From the NCBI GenBank assembly GCA_944472155.2, contig OX235279.1:64903543-64967542 (forward strand): a DNA stretch of 64,000 nucleotides. The letters run 5' to 3'. A program made the position numbers and the translations under genes. A model generated the notes under the pieces. The model was not told the origin of the DNA and did not search any database. It worked only from the letters and a program-made list of their open reading frames with translations. The stretch comes from Trichobilharzia szidati. Its lineage: Eukaryota; Platyhelminthes; Trematoda; Strigeidida; Schistosomatidae. Positions 22,030-34,100 of the stretch are shown piece after piece (within the stretch, counting starts at the first letter, position 1; each line of letters starts with the position of its first letter).

Positions 22030-22760
22030 ATAAACAAAGTAAATAAATGAATGTCTATCCCTCTACGGTCAAGGCAGAAGTAGGAATTGTACATACTTCT
22101 TTTGTACACAAACGTCTTGCTTAAATTTATGAATGGCCAAGGTCTCCGCTGTCTTTAGGATTTTATAACGAAGGAAATACGGCAGGTTAGCTTAGATTCG
22201 ATAGATGATCTAAAAATTATGTTCAGGGTTGGTGGAGTGACAGGAGTCGATCAAGTGTTCTAGAGTAGAGTATCGCACATCCTTTCTCTCTTGTCAAACC
22301 ATGCTGGAATATGTTCTCATATCCGTGTGGTAAGCGTTCTCTGGCCACGGCCAATGTACTTTGCTCCACAAGAGCAGGTAAAAAGATAAGTGTACATGGA
22401 GGCTGTTAGACGATGGAGTGAACGTCATTTGTAATTTTGCTGCAAAGAATGTCTTACTGACTGATTTAGAGAGACGGATTTTTAAGCATATCTGAAGCTT
22501 GCTTACCTTTGAATTCCAACTTCATGCATAAGGTTTTCTTTGGAACTGAGTTGGTGACCAGTTTGCACTGCTTACCGTCAAGTACTCGGTCCGGGTAGCC
22601 GTTTTCTGCGACCGTGGATTTTGGGAAGTCAAGTTCTGAGTCAACGCAACCAGAACTGCAAATGTTTCTTATCCTAAAGCAGAGCGAATCAATTAGGTCT
22701 CTTTTCCTGGAGATAGGCACCCAACTATAAAAATTAGTCAGTTGTCCGTTCCATGTGCAT
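22030..22760 (-). pseudogene. PLE 3' end: post-RT linker and GIY-YIG nuclease
   Basis: The minus strand reads PISRKRDLIDSLCFRIRNIC, then CVDSELDF, ENGYPDR and VPKKTLCMKLEFKG (22720-22490). These are the family's post-RT linker. After a frameshift come MYTYLFTCSCGAKYIGR (22397-22347) and REHIPAWFDKRER-like sequence, the GIY-YIG core with Tyr and the CxC-YIGR motif, then ANLPYFLRYKILKTAETLAI and VCVQKKYVQF at the end (about 22170-22080). There is no RT core upstream because the + strand PLE begins right next to it. Lying just upstream of another minus-strand PLE, it gives the order 3' end, pLTR, complete copy, as in PLE tandems. Confidence 0.8.
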
Positions 22761-22879
22761 TCCCAGTGGATGGATATTTAGAGAGATCCGTCATTACAAA
22801 GGCACACATCTCTTGTTATAACAGTCCCAGTCTTCTAATCTCAAACATCTTGACAGCATCAAGCAGGTAGTAGTAGAAA

Positions 22880-24166
22880 AGAGATTTCCGACTGATCCCA
22901 ATAAATATGTATTCAATTATTCTCAAACTCAAGTGCAAGCTCTATCACTAGGACCTAAGTAACATTTCGTCCAAAGTCAATAGATTGCATACTCAAGTGC
23001 AATTCGAAAATTTAATTAACCAGATCAACGATCTCATACCCACATCACCTCAGGATTTCTAACGCTTCACATCTACAGTTCTTGATTACTGTCATCAGTT
23101 TACTAGTTCAAAACCTAGCTCGAATAACCTTCTGACCAAAAAGCATACAGACCAACTTAAAGAACTAGAGAAGAATGATGATGCTATCATATGCCGTCCA
23201 GACAGAGGTGGTGTTGAAGTTATGAATCGCCAAGATTATAATGATAAAATCTCAGTGATCCTTCCATTATGGGTAAATTTTATTTTGATAGAGTCTCACA
23301 GTGTTATACAGTAATATTTACTGATAAATAAATAAATAAATCAGTAAATATTACTGTATAACACTGTGAGACTCTATCAAAATAAAATTTACCCATAATG
23401 GAATTACACTCTACCACAGTGCCCAAGTTTTATTCTTATCTCAGTGATCCTTCCTGATCAAAGGGAATTCGTCAAACCCGATGGTGAAAAGAATGACACA
23501 TCTAATTAAAAATCAACTGACTGATGTTTTAAAGAACATGAAAAATAAATAAGAACTCTCGACAGATATACATGAACGCATACTACCAGTAGGCTCCATA
23601 ATACCACGTTTATATGGGCTACTGAAAATTCACAAGATAGAATTACCCCTCCGTCCAATTCTCAATATGGCAGGTTATCCCTAACACGGAATTGCTCAAT
23701 GGCTAGCTGAAACACTGGAACCAGTTAGAAGGAAAGTGTCTTAGTTTTCCATTGGTGCTACGCTTAAACTTATTAAAAGCATTAAAGATTTTAATGTCCC
23801 GAACAAAGTCATATTCTCATCAGATGTGACTTCGCTATCTCCCGATGTACATCTCATGGAAACTGTTGGCCAAAAATGTGATTACATTGACAGTTAAGAA
23901 ATAGGGAGACCAAACATTCACCTCCAAGAACTTTTATTAGGAAGCAAATTATATGTTCAAGACACATTCAGTAATGAGATTTTGAGATAGAGCGATGGTA
24001 AAGCGATGGGATGAAAACCGCATATATTCATAGAGGAATGTTTTATAACAAAGCTTGAAACCTCAATAAAGTAACAACCATCAGGCATAAACAGAGTCAT
24101 AGAATATCAACAGAGGAAAATTGCGTTACCTGGGATGAAATATATCCGAAGATATCAAGGAGGAGA
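22880..24166 (+). pseudogene. decayed PLE RT, truncated by the satellite array
   Basis: The + strand shows KYVFNYSQTQVQALSLGPK (about 22900-22960), ICRPDRGG-EVMNRQDYNDKI (about 23188-23253), IIPRLYGLLKIHKIELPLRP (about 23598-23660), FSSDVTSLSPDVHLMETV (about 23815-23870), LQELLLGSKLYVQDTFSNEI, SDGKAMG (about 23990-24010), and finally a ruined YVDD box (LRYLG, stop, NI, near 24123-24150). It ends immediately after that box where the array begins, so the thumb and GIY-YIG parts are missing. An extra palindromic segment interrupts it at 23266-23439. It runs opposite to the PLE that ends at 22760. Confidence 0.8.
23251..23454. mobile_element. inserted segment with 62-bp perfect inverted repeat and 15-bp duplication
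   Basis: The 15 bases CTCAGTGATCCTTCC occur at 23251-23265 and again at 23440-23454, while the PLE frame needs them only once, so they look like a target-site duplication around a 174-base insertion. Nearly all of the insertion is a perfect inverted repeat: arms 23264-23325 and 23340-23401 (62 bp each, no mismatch) around a 14-base (AAAT)n-like loop. The remaining 38 bases resemble part of the CR1-like RT region near 5113-5160. It could be a fold-back element, or a template-switch product of target-primed reverse transcription. Confidence 0.8.
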
Positions 24167-24364
24167 GTCATCATGGTAGCCTCACCGTCAGTGCACTTGT
24201 GGTTTTGGTCTGGATGGTCAGAGTAGGTTATCGACTCTTCAGTAATCTATTTGCAGGGTTTAGCTGCATTCCATCTACTCTTACAGATTCCTAGCACTAC
24301 TACACCATATTGTTTGCAATCTGAGCAACCTTCCTAGACTGAAGCGTCGTGCAGATATTGCACG

Positions 24365-24520
24365 TCAACTTGTGAATATCCTTGTAGTTACACACGCTTC
24401 GACCAATCACCAAGTGATTGAAGGCGGATGAGTTTGCGAATAGTTCTCCATCCTCGCTCATTTCACTGGGCTCCTCTTGCTGGACCCATGATGATTTCTC
24501 TTCCTGTGTTTAGTTATCAG
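24365..24520 (-). pseudogene. second, partial endonuclease copy within each unit (unit 1 shown)
   Basis: On the minus strand this piece reads TGREIIMG, then after a stop and a shift EDGELFANSSAFNHLVIG, then YKDIHKLT. It is a diverged duplicate of the central part of the main endonuclease fragment, which reads KEVIMRP, NENGELFADFCVSNDYVIG and HKNIYKTT. The copy stops at IHKLT and runs straight into the N-terminal endonuclease motif of the next fragment, so the junction joins the C-terminal part of one copy to the N-terminus of another. The same junction is present in all units. Confidence 0.75.
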
Positions 24521-24551
24521 AATGCTCAAACTGACTTTAACGTTTAAAATA

Positions 24552-24555
<4 letters not shown>

Positions 24556-24582
<27 letters not shown>
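24556..24582. repeat. CAG tract in unit 1 (9 triplets)
   Basis: Each unit has a CAG run at this place, after TTTAAAATAAAAG. Counts by unit 1 to 18 are 9, 4, 4, 4, 4 (first triplet CGG), 19 with an interruption, 6, 7, 9, 8, 8, 8, 8, 8, 7, 7, 8, 9. Unit 18 has an extra A after the run. On the minus (endonuclease) strand these are CTG repeats, located between the linker and the second endonuclease fragment. Confidence 0.95.
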
Positions 24583-24933
24583 TGTAATTCCATTGGAGAT
24601 TGATTTGATGCAGTGTAAAATATAACTTATCCATGCATGTGTAATTGGTGTGTGCCCACAGAAACAGGAGTAAATGTATTCTTGTTCTTCTCTCCTTTGT
24701 CAGCTTTTAGGTGTCCGTAGTGAGCCATTCCTCAGCTTAGATTTCTGTCTATGCAGGTTTCCTTCTACGTTGCGTTCAGAAAGCTCCAGTGTTCTTCCGC
24801 ACAGTTTCCCTTGGTGATATCACTTGATGTTTCCTACTTCTCTGTGATGCTGTCAGTGGGTGTGTGGATTGTAGTTCTGTCCTTGAGTTTCTGGGTATCG
24901 AACTTGAATTGTGGTATTTCTCCAGCTTCTTTG

Positions 24934-25680
24934 AAGGCTTCCAACTCGAGCTTGAGTGTTCCTTGCACTAGATAGTGGTTTGAACCTACATCTCTCCTCG
25001 ATCTGGTGTCCAGTAGGCTGCATCTCCACTCTCTTGAAATTGCGATTCCTATCTAATCTTTATTGTGTCTGTCTGGTGAAGGCGACGTGGTCTTGTAGAT
25101 ATTCTTGTGCTTGTGAACGCCATCTCCAATGACATAATCATTAGATACGCAGAAGTCTGCAAATAGTTCTCCATTCTCATTATTTCACTCGGCTCTTCTT
25201 GATGGACGCATGATGACTTCTTTTCGTGAGTTGCCTTCTCCCAGTTTAGCTGGAATTCATACCAACCATTGGAATTTCGATGTCGCCATCTCGCTTGACT
25301 ATTGTCCATTACTACGTGCGGTTGTCGGTAGAATTCTTCCTTCTCCTTGTGGTCTACGCTGTTTATACAATTGTGCGTAGCACTGTAGAAATGAAACTTT
25401 TCTTCCTTTTTAGTTGAACGTTGCTGTGATAATCCTGGAGGAGATTGGTTCCCACTGCATGTGAGTCTCAGATGATGTTGGTGTCATCATGGTAGCCTCA
25501 CCGTCAGTGCACTTGTGGTTTTGGTCTGGATGGTCAGAGTAGGTTATCGACTCTTCAGTAATCTATTTGCAGGGTTTAGCTGCATTCCATCTACTCTTAC
25601 AGATTCCTAGCACTACTACACCATATTGTTTGCAATCTAAGCAACCTTCCTAGACTGAAGCGTCGTGCAGATATTGCACG
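24934..25680 (-). pseudogene. decayed RTE-like AP endonuclease domain (first complete copy in array)
   Basis: Reading the minus strand across the unit 1/2 boundary gives the whole endonuclease in order, with several frame changes. The N-terminus is CNICTTLQSRKVAQIANNM (usually WNVRT...G+..QIA.EM, 25680-25622). Then come VVLGICKSRW (usually LGISE.+W, which carries the catalytic Glu, here Lys), GEATMM, WEPISSRIITATF, QCYA, KEKEEFYR, NGELFADFCVSNDYVIG, HKNIYKTTSPSPD, WRCSLLDTRSRRDVGSNHYLV (usually GSDHHLV; the catalytic Asp is Asn) and LKLELEAF. Several catalytic residues are lost and in-frame stops (for example in LLD-preceding sequence) are shared by the units. The domain therefore died before, or in the founder of, the amplification. 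Clade assignment rests on motif style. Confidence 0.8.
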
Positions 25681-28600
25681 TCAACTTGTGAATATCCTTG
25701 TAGTTACACACGCTTCGACCAATCACCAAGTGATTGAAGGCGGATGAGTTTGCGAATAGTTCTCCATCCTCGCTCATTTCACTGGGCTCCTCTTGCTGGA
25801 CCCATGATGATTTCTCTTCCTGTGTTTAGTCATCAGAATGCTCAAACTGACTTTAACGTTTAAAATAAAAGCAGCAGCAGCAGTGTAATTCCATCGGAGA
25901 TTGATTTGATGCAGTGTAAAATATAACTTATCCATGCATGTGTAATTGGTGTGTGCCCACAGAAACAGGAGTAAATGTATTCTTGTTCTTCTCTCCTTTG
26001 TCAGCTTTTAGGTGTCCGTAGTGAGCCATTCCTCAGCTTAGATTTCTGTCTATGCAGGTTTCCTTCTACGTTGCGTTCAGAAAGCTCCAGTGTTCTTCCG
26101 CACAGTTTCCCTTGGTGATATCACTTGATGTTTCCTACTTCTCTGTGATGCTGTCAGTGGGTGTGTGGATTGTAGTTCTGTCCTTGAGTTTCTGGGTATC
26201 GAACTTGAATTGTGGTATTTCTCCAGCTTCTTTGAAGGCTTCCAACTCGAGCTTGAGTGTTCCTTGCACTAGATAGTGGTTTGAACCTACATCTCTCCTC
26301 GATCTGGTGTCCAGTAGGCTGCATCTCCACTCTCTTGAAATTGCGATTCCTATCTAATCTTTATTGTGTCTGTCTGGTGAAGGCGACGTGGTCTTGTAGA
26401 TATTCTTGTGCTTGTGAACGCCATCTCCAATGACATAATCATTAGATACGCAGAAGTCTGCAAATAGTTCTCCATTCTCATTATTTCACTCGGCTCTTCT
26501 TGATGGACGCATGATGACTTCTTTTCGTGAGTTGCCTTCTCCCAGTTTAGCTGGAATTCATACCAACCATTGGAATTTCGATGTCGCCATCTCGCTTGAC
26601 TATTGTCCATTACTACGTGCGGTTGTCGGTAGAATTCTTCCTTCTCCTTGTGGTCTACGCTGTTTATACAATTGTGCGTAGCACTGTAGAAATGAAACTT
26701 TTCTTCCTTTTTAGTTGAACGTTGCTGTGATAATCCTGGAGGAGATTGGTTCCCACTGCATGTGAGTCTCAGATGATGTTGGTGTCATCATGGTAGCCTC
26801 ACCGTCAGTGCACTTGTGGTTTTGGTCTGGATGGTCAGAGTAGGTTATCGACTCTTCAGTAATCTATTTGCAGGGTTTAGCTGCATTCCATCTACTCTTA
26901 CAGATTCCTAGCACTACTACACCATATTGTTTGCAATCTGAGCAACCTTCCTAGACTGAAGCGTCGTGCAGATATTGCACGTCAACTTGTGAATATCCTT
27001 GTAGTTACACACGCTTCGACCAATCACCAAGTGATTGAAGGCGGATGAGTTTGCGAATAGTTCTCCATCCTCGCTCATTTCACTGGGCTCCTCTTGCTGG
27101 ACCCATGATGATTTCTCTTCCTGTGTTTAGTCATCAGAATGCTCAAACTGACTTTAACGTTTAAAATAAAAGCAGCAGCAGCAGTGTAATTCCATTGGAG
27201 ATTGATTTGATGCAGTGTAAAATATAACTTATCCATGCATGTGTAATTGGTGTGTGCCCACAGAAACAGGAGTAAATGTATTCTTGTTCTTCTCTCCTTT
27301 GTCAGCTTTTAGGTGTCTGTAGTGAGCCATTCCTCAGCTTAGATTTCTGTCTATGCAGGTTTCCTTCTACGTTGCGTTCAGAAAGCTCCAGTGTTCTTCC
27401 GCACAGTTTCCCTTGGTGATATCACTTGATGTTTCCTACTTCTCTGTGATGCTGTCAGTGGGTGTGTGGATTGTAGTTCTGTCCTTGAGTTTCTGGGTAT
27501 CGAACTTGAATTGTGGTATTTCTCCAGCTTCTTTGAAGGCTTCCAACTCGAGCTTGAGTGTTCCTTGCACTAGATAGTGGTTTGAACCTACATCTCTCCT
27601 CGATCTGGTGTCCAGTAGGCTGCATCTCCACTCTCTTGAAATTGCGATTCCTATCTAATCTTTATTGTGTCTGTCTGGTGAAGGCGACGTGGTCTTGTAG
27701 ATATTCTTGTGCTTGTGAACGCCATCTCCAATGACATAATCATTAGATACGCAGAAGTCTGCAAATAGTTCTCCATTCTCATTATTTCACTCGGCTCTTC
27801 TTGATGGACGCATGATGACTTCTTTTCGTGAGTTGCCTTCTCCCAGTTTAGCTGGAATTCATACCAACCATTGGAATTTCGATGTCGCCATCTCGCTTGA
27901 CTATTGTCCATTACTACGTGCGGTTGTCGGTAGAATTCTTCCTTCTCCTTGTGGTCTACGCTGTTTATACAATTGTGCGTAGCACTGTAGAAATGAAACT
28001 TTTCTTCCTTTTTAGTTGAACGTTGCTGTGATAATCCTGGAGGAGATTGGTTCCCACTGCATGTGAGTCTCAGATGATGTTGGTGTCATCATGGTAGCCT
28101 CACCGTCAGTGCACTTGTGGTTTTGGTCTGGATGGTCAGAGTAGGTTATCGACTCTTCAGTAATCTATTTGCAGGGTTTAGCTGCATTCCATCTACTCTT
28201 ACAGATTCCTAGCACTACTACACCATATTGTTTGCAATCTGAGCAACCTTCCTAGACTGAAGCGTCGTGCAGATATTGCACGTCAACTTGTGAATATCCT
28301 TGTAGTTACACACGCTTCGACCAATCACCAAGTGATTGAAGGCGGATGAGTTTGCGAATAGTTCTCCATCCTCGCTCATTTCACTGGGCTCCTCTTGCTG
28401 GACCCATGATGATTTCTCTTCCTGTGTTTAGTCATCAGAATGCTCAAACTGACTTTAACGTTTAAAATAAAAGCAGCAGCAGCAGTGTAATTCCATTGGA
28501 GATTGATTTGATGCAGTGTAAAATATAACTTATCCATGCATGTGTAATTGGTGTGTGCCCACAGAAACAGGAGTAAATGTATTCTTGTTCTTCTCTCCTT

Positions 28601-31071
28601 TGTCAGCTTTTAGGTGTCCGTAGTGAGCCATTCCTCAGCTTAGATTTCTGTCTATGCAGGTTTCCTTCTACGTTGCGTTCAGAAAGCTCCAGTGTTCTTC
28701 CGCACAGTTTCCCTTGGTGATATCACTTGATGTTTCCTACTTCTCTGTGATGCTGTCAGTGGGTGTGTGGATTGTAGTTCTGTCCTTGAGTTTCTGGGTA
28801 TCGAACTTGAATTGTGGTATTTCTCCAGCTTCTTTGAAGGCTTCCAACTCGAGCTTGAGTGTTCCTTGCACTAGATAGTGGTTTGAACCTACATCTCTCC
28901 TCGATCTGGTGTCCAGTAGGCTGCATCTCCACTCTCTTGAAATTGCGATTCCTATCTAATCTTTATTGTGTCTGTCTGGTGAAGGCGACGTGGTCTTGTA
29001 GATATTCTTGTGCTTGTGAACGCCATCTCCAATGACATAATCATTAGATACGCAGAAGTCTGCAAATAGTTCTCCATTCTCATTATTTCACTCGGCTCTT
29101 CTTGATGGACGCATGATGACTTCTTTTCGTGAGTTGCCTTCTCCCAGTTTAGCTGGAATTCATACCAACCATTGGAATTTCGATGTCGCCATCTCGCTTG
29201 ACTATTGTCCATTACTACGTGCGGTTGTCGGTAGAATTCTTCCTTCTCCTTGTGGTCTACGCTGTTTATACAATTGTGCGTAGCACTGTAGAAATGAAAC
29301 TTTTCTTCCTTTTTAGTTGAACGTTGCTGTGATAATCCTGGAGGAGATTGGTTCCCACTGCATGTGAGTCTCAGATGATGTTGGTGTCATCATGGTAGCC
29401 TCACCGTCAGTGCACTTGTGGTTTTGGTCTGGATGGTCAGAGTAGGTTATCGACTCTTCAGTAATCTATTTGCAGGGTTTAGCTGCATTCCATCTACTCT
29501 TACAGATTCCTAGCACTACTACACCATATTGTTTGCAATCTGAGCAACCTTCCTAGACTGAAGCGTCGTGCAGATATTGCACGTCAACTTGTGAATATCC
29601 TTGTAGTTACACACGCTTCGACCAATCACCAAGTGATTGAAGGCGGATGAGTTTGCGAATAGTTCTCCATCCTCGCTCATTTCACTGGGCTCCTCTTGCT
29701 GGACCCATGATGATTTCTCTTTCTGTGTTTAGTTATCAGAATGCTCAAACTGACTTTAACGTTTAAAATAAAAGCGGCAGCAGCAGTGTAATTCCATCGG
29801 AGATTGATTTGATGCAGTGTAAAATATAACTTATCCATGCATGTGTAATTGGTGTGTGCCCACAGAAACAGGAGTAAATGTATTCTTGTTCTTCTCTCCT
29901 TTGTCAGCTTTTAGGTGTCCGTAGTGAGCCATTCCTCAGCTTAGATTTCTGTCTATGCAGGTTTCCTTCTACGTTGCGTTCAGAAAGCTCCAGTGTTCTT
30001 CCGCACAGTTTCCCTTGGTGATATCACTTGATGTTTCCTACTTCTCTGTGATGCTGTCAGTGGGTGTGTGGATTGTAGTTCTGTCCTTGAGTTTCTGGGT
30101 ATCGAACTTGAATTGTGGTATTTCTCCAGCTTCTTTGAAGGCTTCCAACTCGAGCTTGAGTGTTCCTTGCACTAGATAGTGGTTTGAACCTACATCTCTC
30201 CTCGATCTGGTGTCCAGTAGGCTGCATCTCCACTCTCTTGAAATTGCGATTCCTATCTAATCTTTATTGTGTCTGTCTGGTGAAGGCGACGTGGTCTTGT
30301 AGATATTCTTGTGCTTGTGAACGCCATCTCCAATGACATAATCATTAGATACGCAGAAGTCTGCAAATAGTTCTCCATTCTCATTATTTCACTCGGCTCT
30401 TCTTGATGGACGCATGATGACTTCTTTTCGTGAGTTGCCTTCTCCCAGTTTAGCTGGAATTCATACCAACCATTGGAATTTCGATGTCGCCATCTCGCTT
30501 GACTATTGTCCATTACTACGTGCGGTTGTCGGTAGAATTCTTCCTTCTCCTTGTGGTCTACGCTGTTTATACAATTGTGCGTAGCACTGTAGAAATGAAA
30601 CTTTTCTTCCTTTTTAGTTGAACGTTGCTGTGATAATCCTGGAGGAGATTGGTTCCCACTGCATGTGAGTCTCAGATGATGTTGGTGTCATCATGGTAGC
30701 CTCACCGTCAGTGCACTTGTGGTTTTGGTCTGGATGGTCAGAGTAGGTTATCGACTCTTCAGTAATCTATTTGCAGGGTTTAGCTGCATTCCATCTACTC
30801 TTACAGATTCCTAGCACTACTACACCATATTGTTTGCAATCTGAGCAACCTTCCTAGACTGAAGCGTCGTGCAGATATTGCACGTCAACTTGTGAATATC
30901 CTTGTAGTTACACACGCTTCGACCAATCACCAAGTGATTGAAGGCGGATGAGTTTGCGAATAGTTCTCCATCCTCGCTCATTTCACTGGGCTCCTCTTGC
31001 TGGACCCATGATGATTTCTCTTCCTGTGTTTAGTTATCAGAATGCTCAAACTGACTTTAACGTTTAAAATA

Positions 31072-31075
<4 letters not shown>

Positions 31076-31125
<50 letters not shown>

Positions 31126-31134
31126 CAGCAGCAG
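31076..31134. repeat. expanded, interrupted CAG tract in unit 6
   Basis: This run has 16 CAG triplets, then CA, then 3 more CAG: 59 bases against 12 in the preceding units 2-5. It alone explains why unit 6 is 1348 bp long. It lies at the border between the two sequence subtypes of the array (units 1-5 and 6-18). Confidence 0.95.
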
Positions 31135-34100
31135 TGTAATTCCATCGGAGATTGATTTGATGCAGTGTAAAATATAACTTATCCATGCATGTGTAATTGG
31201 TGTGTGCCCACAGAAACAGGAGTAAATGTATTCTTGTTCTTCTCTCCTTTGTCAGCTTTTAGGTGTCCGTAGTGAGCCATTCCTCAGCTTAGATTTCTGT
31301 CTATGCAGGTTTCCTTCTACGTTGCCTTCAGAAAGCTCCAGTGTTCTTCCGCACAGTTTCCCTTGGTGATATCACTTGATGTTTCCTACTTCTCTGTGAT
31401 GCTGTCAGTGGGTGTGTGGATTGTAGTTCTGTCCTTGAGTTTCTGGGTATCGAACTTGAATTGTGGTATTTCTCCAGCTTCTTTGAAGGCTTCCAACTCG
31501 AGCTTGAGTGTTCCTTGCACTAGATAGTGGTTTGAACCTACATCTCTCCTCGATCTGGTGTCCAGTAGGCTGCATCTCCACTCTCTTGAAATTGCGATTC
31601 CTATCTAATCTTTATTGTGCCTGTCTGGTGAAGGCGACGTGGTCTTGTAGATATTCTTGTGCTTGTGAACGCCATCTCCAATGACATAATCATTAGATAC
31701 GCAGAAGTCTGCAAATAGTTCTCCATTCTCATTATTTCACTCGGCTCTTCTTGATGGACGCATGATGACTTCTTTTCGTGAGTTGCCTTCTCCCAGTTTA
31801 GCTGGAATTCATACCAACCATTGGAATTTCGATGTCGCCATCTCGCTTGACTATTGTCCATTACTACGTGCGGTTGTCGGTAGAATTCTTCCTTCTCCTT
31901 GTGGTCTACGCTGTTTATACAATTGTGCGTAGCACTGTAGAAATGAAACTTTTCTTCCTTTTTAGTTGAACGTTGCTGTGATAATCCTGGAGGAGATTGG
32001 TTCCCACTGCATGTGAGTCTCAGATGATGTTGGTGTCATCATGGTAGCCTCACCGTCAGTGCACTTGTGGTTTTGGTCTGGATGGTCAGAGTAGGTTATC
32101 GACTCTTCAGTAATCTATTTGCAGGGTTTAGCTGCATTCCATCTACTCTTACAGATTCCTAGCACTACTACACCATATTGTTTGCAATCTGAGCAACCTT
32201 CCTAGACTGAAGCGTCGTGCAGATATTGCACGTCAACTTGTGAATATCCTTGTAGTTACACACGCTTCGACCAATCACCAAGTGATTGAAGGCGGATGAG
32301 TTTGCGAATAGTTCTCCATCCTCGCTCATTTCACTGGGCTCCTCTTGCTGGACCCATGATGATTTCTCTTTCTGTGTTTAGTTATCAGAATGCTCAAACT
32401 GACTTTAACGTTTAAAATAAAAGCAGCAGCAGCAGCAGCAGTGTAATTCCATCGGAGATTGATTTGATGCAGTGTAAAATATAACTTATCCATGCATGTG
32501 TAATTGGTGTGTGCCCACAGAAACAGGAGTAAATGTATTCTTGTTCTTCTCTCCTTTGTCAGCTTTTAGGTGTCCGTAGTGAGCCATTCCTCAGCTTAGA
32601 TTTCTGTCTATGCAGGTTTCCTTCTACGTTGCCTTCAGAAAGCTCCAGTGTTCTTCCGCACAGTTTCCCTTGGTGATATCACTTGATGTTTCCTACTTCT
32701 CTGTGATGCTGTCAGTGGGTGTGTGGATTGTAGTTCTGTCCTTGAGTTTCTGGGTATCGAACTTGAATTGTGGTATTTCTCCAGCTTCTTTGAAGGCTTC
32801 CAACTCGAGCTTGAGTGTTCCTTGCACTAGATAGTGGTTTGAACCTACATCTCTCCTCGATCTGGTGTCCAGTAGGCTGCATCTCCACTCTCTTGAAATT
32901 GCGATTCCTATCTAATCTTTATTGTGTCTGTCTGGTGAAGGCGACGTGGTCTTGTAGATATTCTTGTGCTTGTGAACGCCATCTCCAATGACATAATCAT
33001 TAGATACGCAGAAGTCTGCAAATAGTTCTCCATTCTCATTATTTCACTCGGCTCTTCTTGATGGACGCATGATGACTTCTTTTCGTGAGTTGCCTTCTCC
33101 CAGTTTAGCTGGAATTCATACCAACCATTGGAATTTCGATGTCGCTATCTCGCTTGACTATTGTCCATTACTACGTGCGGTTGTCGGTAGAATTCTTCCT
33201 TCTCCTTGTGGTCTACGCTGTTTATACAATTGTGCGTAGCACTGTAGAAATGAAACTTTTCTTCCTTTTTAGTTGAACGTTGCTGTGATAATCCTGGAGG
33301 AGATTGGTTCCCACTGCATGTGAGTCTCAGATGATGTTGGTGTCATCATGGTAGCCTCACCGTCAGTGCACTTGTGGTTTTGGTCTGGATGGTCAGAGTA
33401 GGTTATCGACTCTTCAGTAATCTATTTGCAGGGTTTAGCTGCATTCCATCTACTCTTACAGATTCCTAGCACTACTACACCATATTGTTTGCAATCTGAG
33501 CAACCTTCCTAGACTGAAGCGTCGTGCAGATATTGCACGTCAACTTGTGAATATCCTTGTAGTTACACACGCTTCGACCAATCACCAAGTGATTGAAGGC
33601 GGATGAGTTTGCGAATAGTTCTCCATCCTCGCTCATTTCACTGGGCTCCTCTTGCTGGACCCATGATGATTTCTCTTTCTGTGTTTAGTTATCAGAATGC
33701 TCAAACTGACTTTAACGTTTAAAATAAAAGCAGCAGCAGCAGCAGCAGCAGTGTAATTCCATCGGAGATTGATTTGATGCAGTGTAAAATATAACTTATC
33801 CATGCATGTGTAATTGGTGTGTGCCCACAGAAACAGGAGTAAATGTATTCTTGTTCTTCTCTCCTTTGTCAGCTTTTAGGTGTCCGTAGTGAGCCATTCC
33901 TCAGCTTAGATTTCTGTCTATGCAGGTTTCCTTCTACGTTGCCTTCAGAAAGCTCCAGTGTTCTTCCGCACAGTTTCCCTTGGTGATATCACTTGATGTT
34001 TCCTACTTCTCTGTGATGCTGTCAGTGGGTGTGTGGATTGTAGTTCTGTCCTTGAGTTTCTGGGTATCGAACTTGAATTGTGGTATTTCTCCAGCTTCTT

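Noticed and set aside
21436..22109. Overlapping minus-strand frames rich in Ile, Phe and Tyr
   Set aside because: They are a product of AT-rich sequence in the PLE leader/pLTR region; no PLE or other protein motif lies in these frames.
24556..31134. Poly-glutamine coding tract from the CAG runs
   Set aside because: The runs lie between AT-rich non-coding sequence and show no open frame extending usefully on either side.
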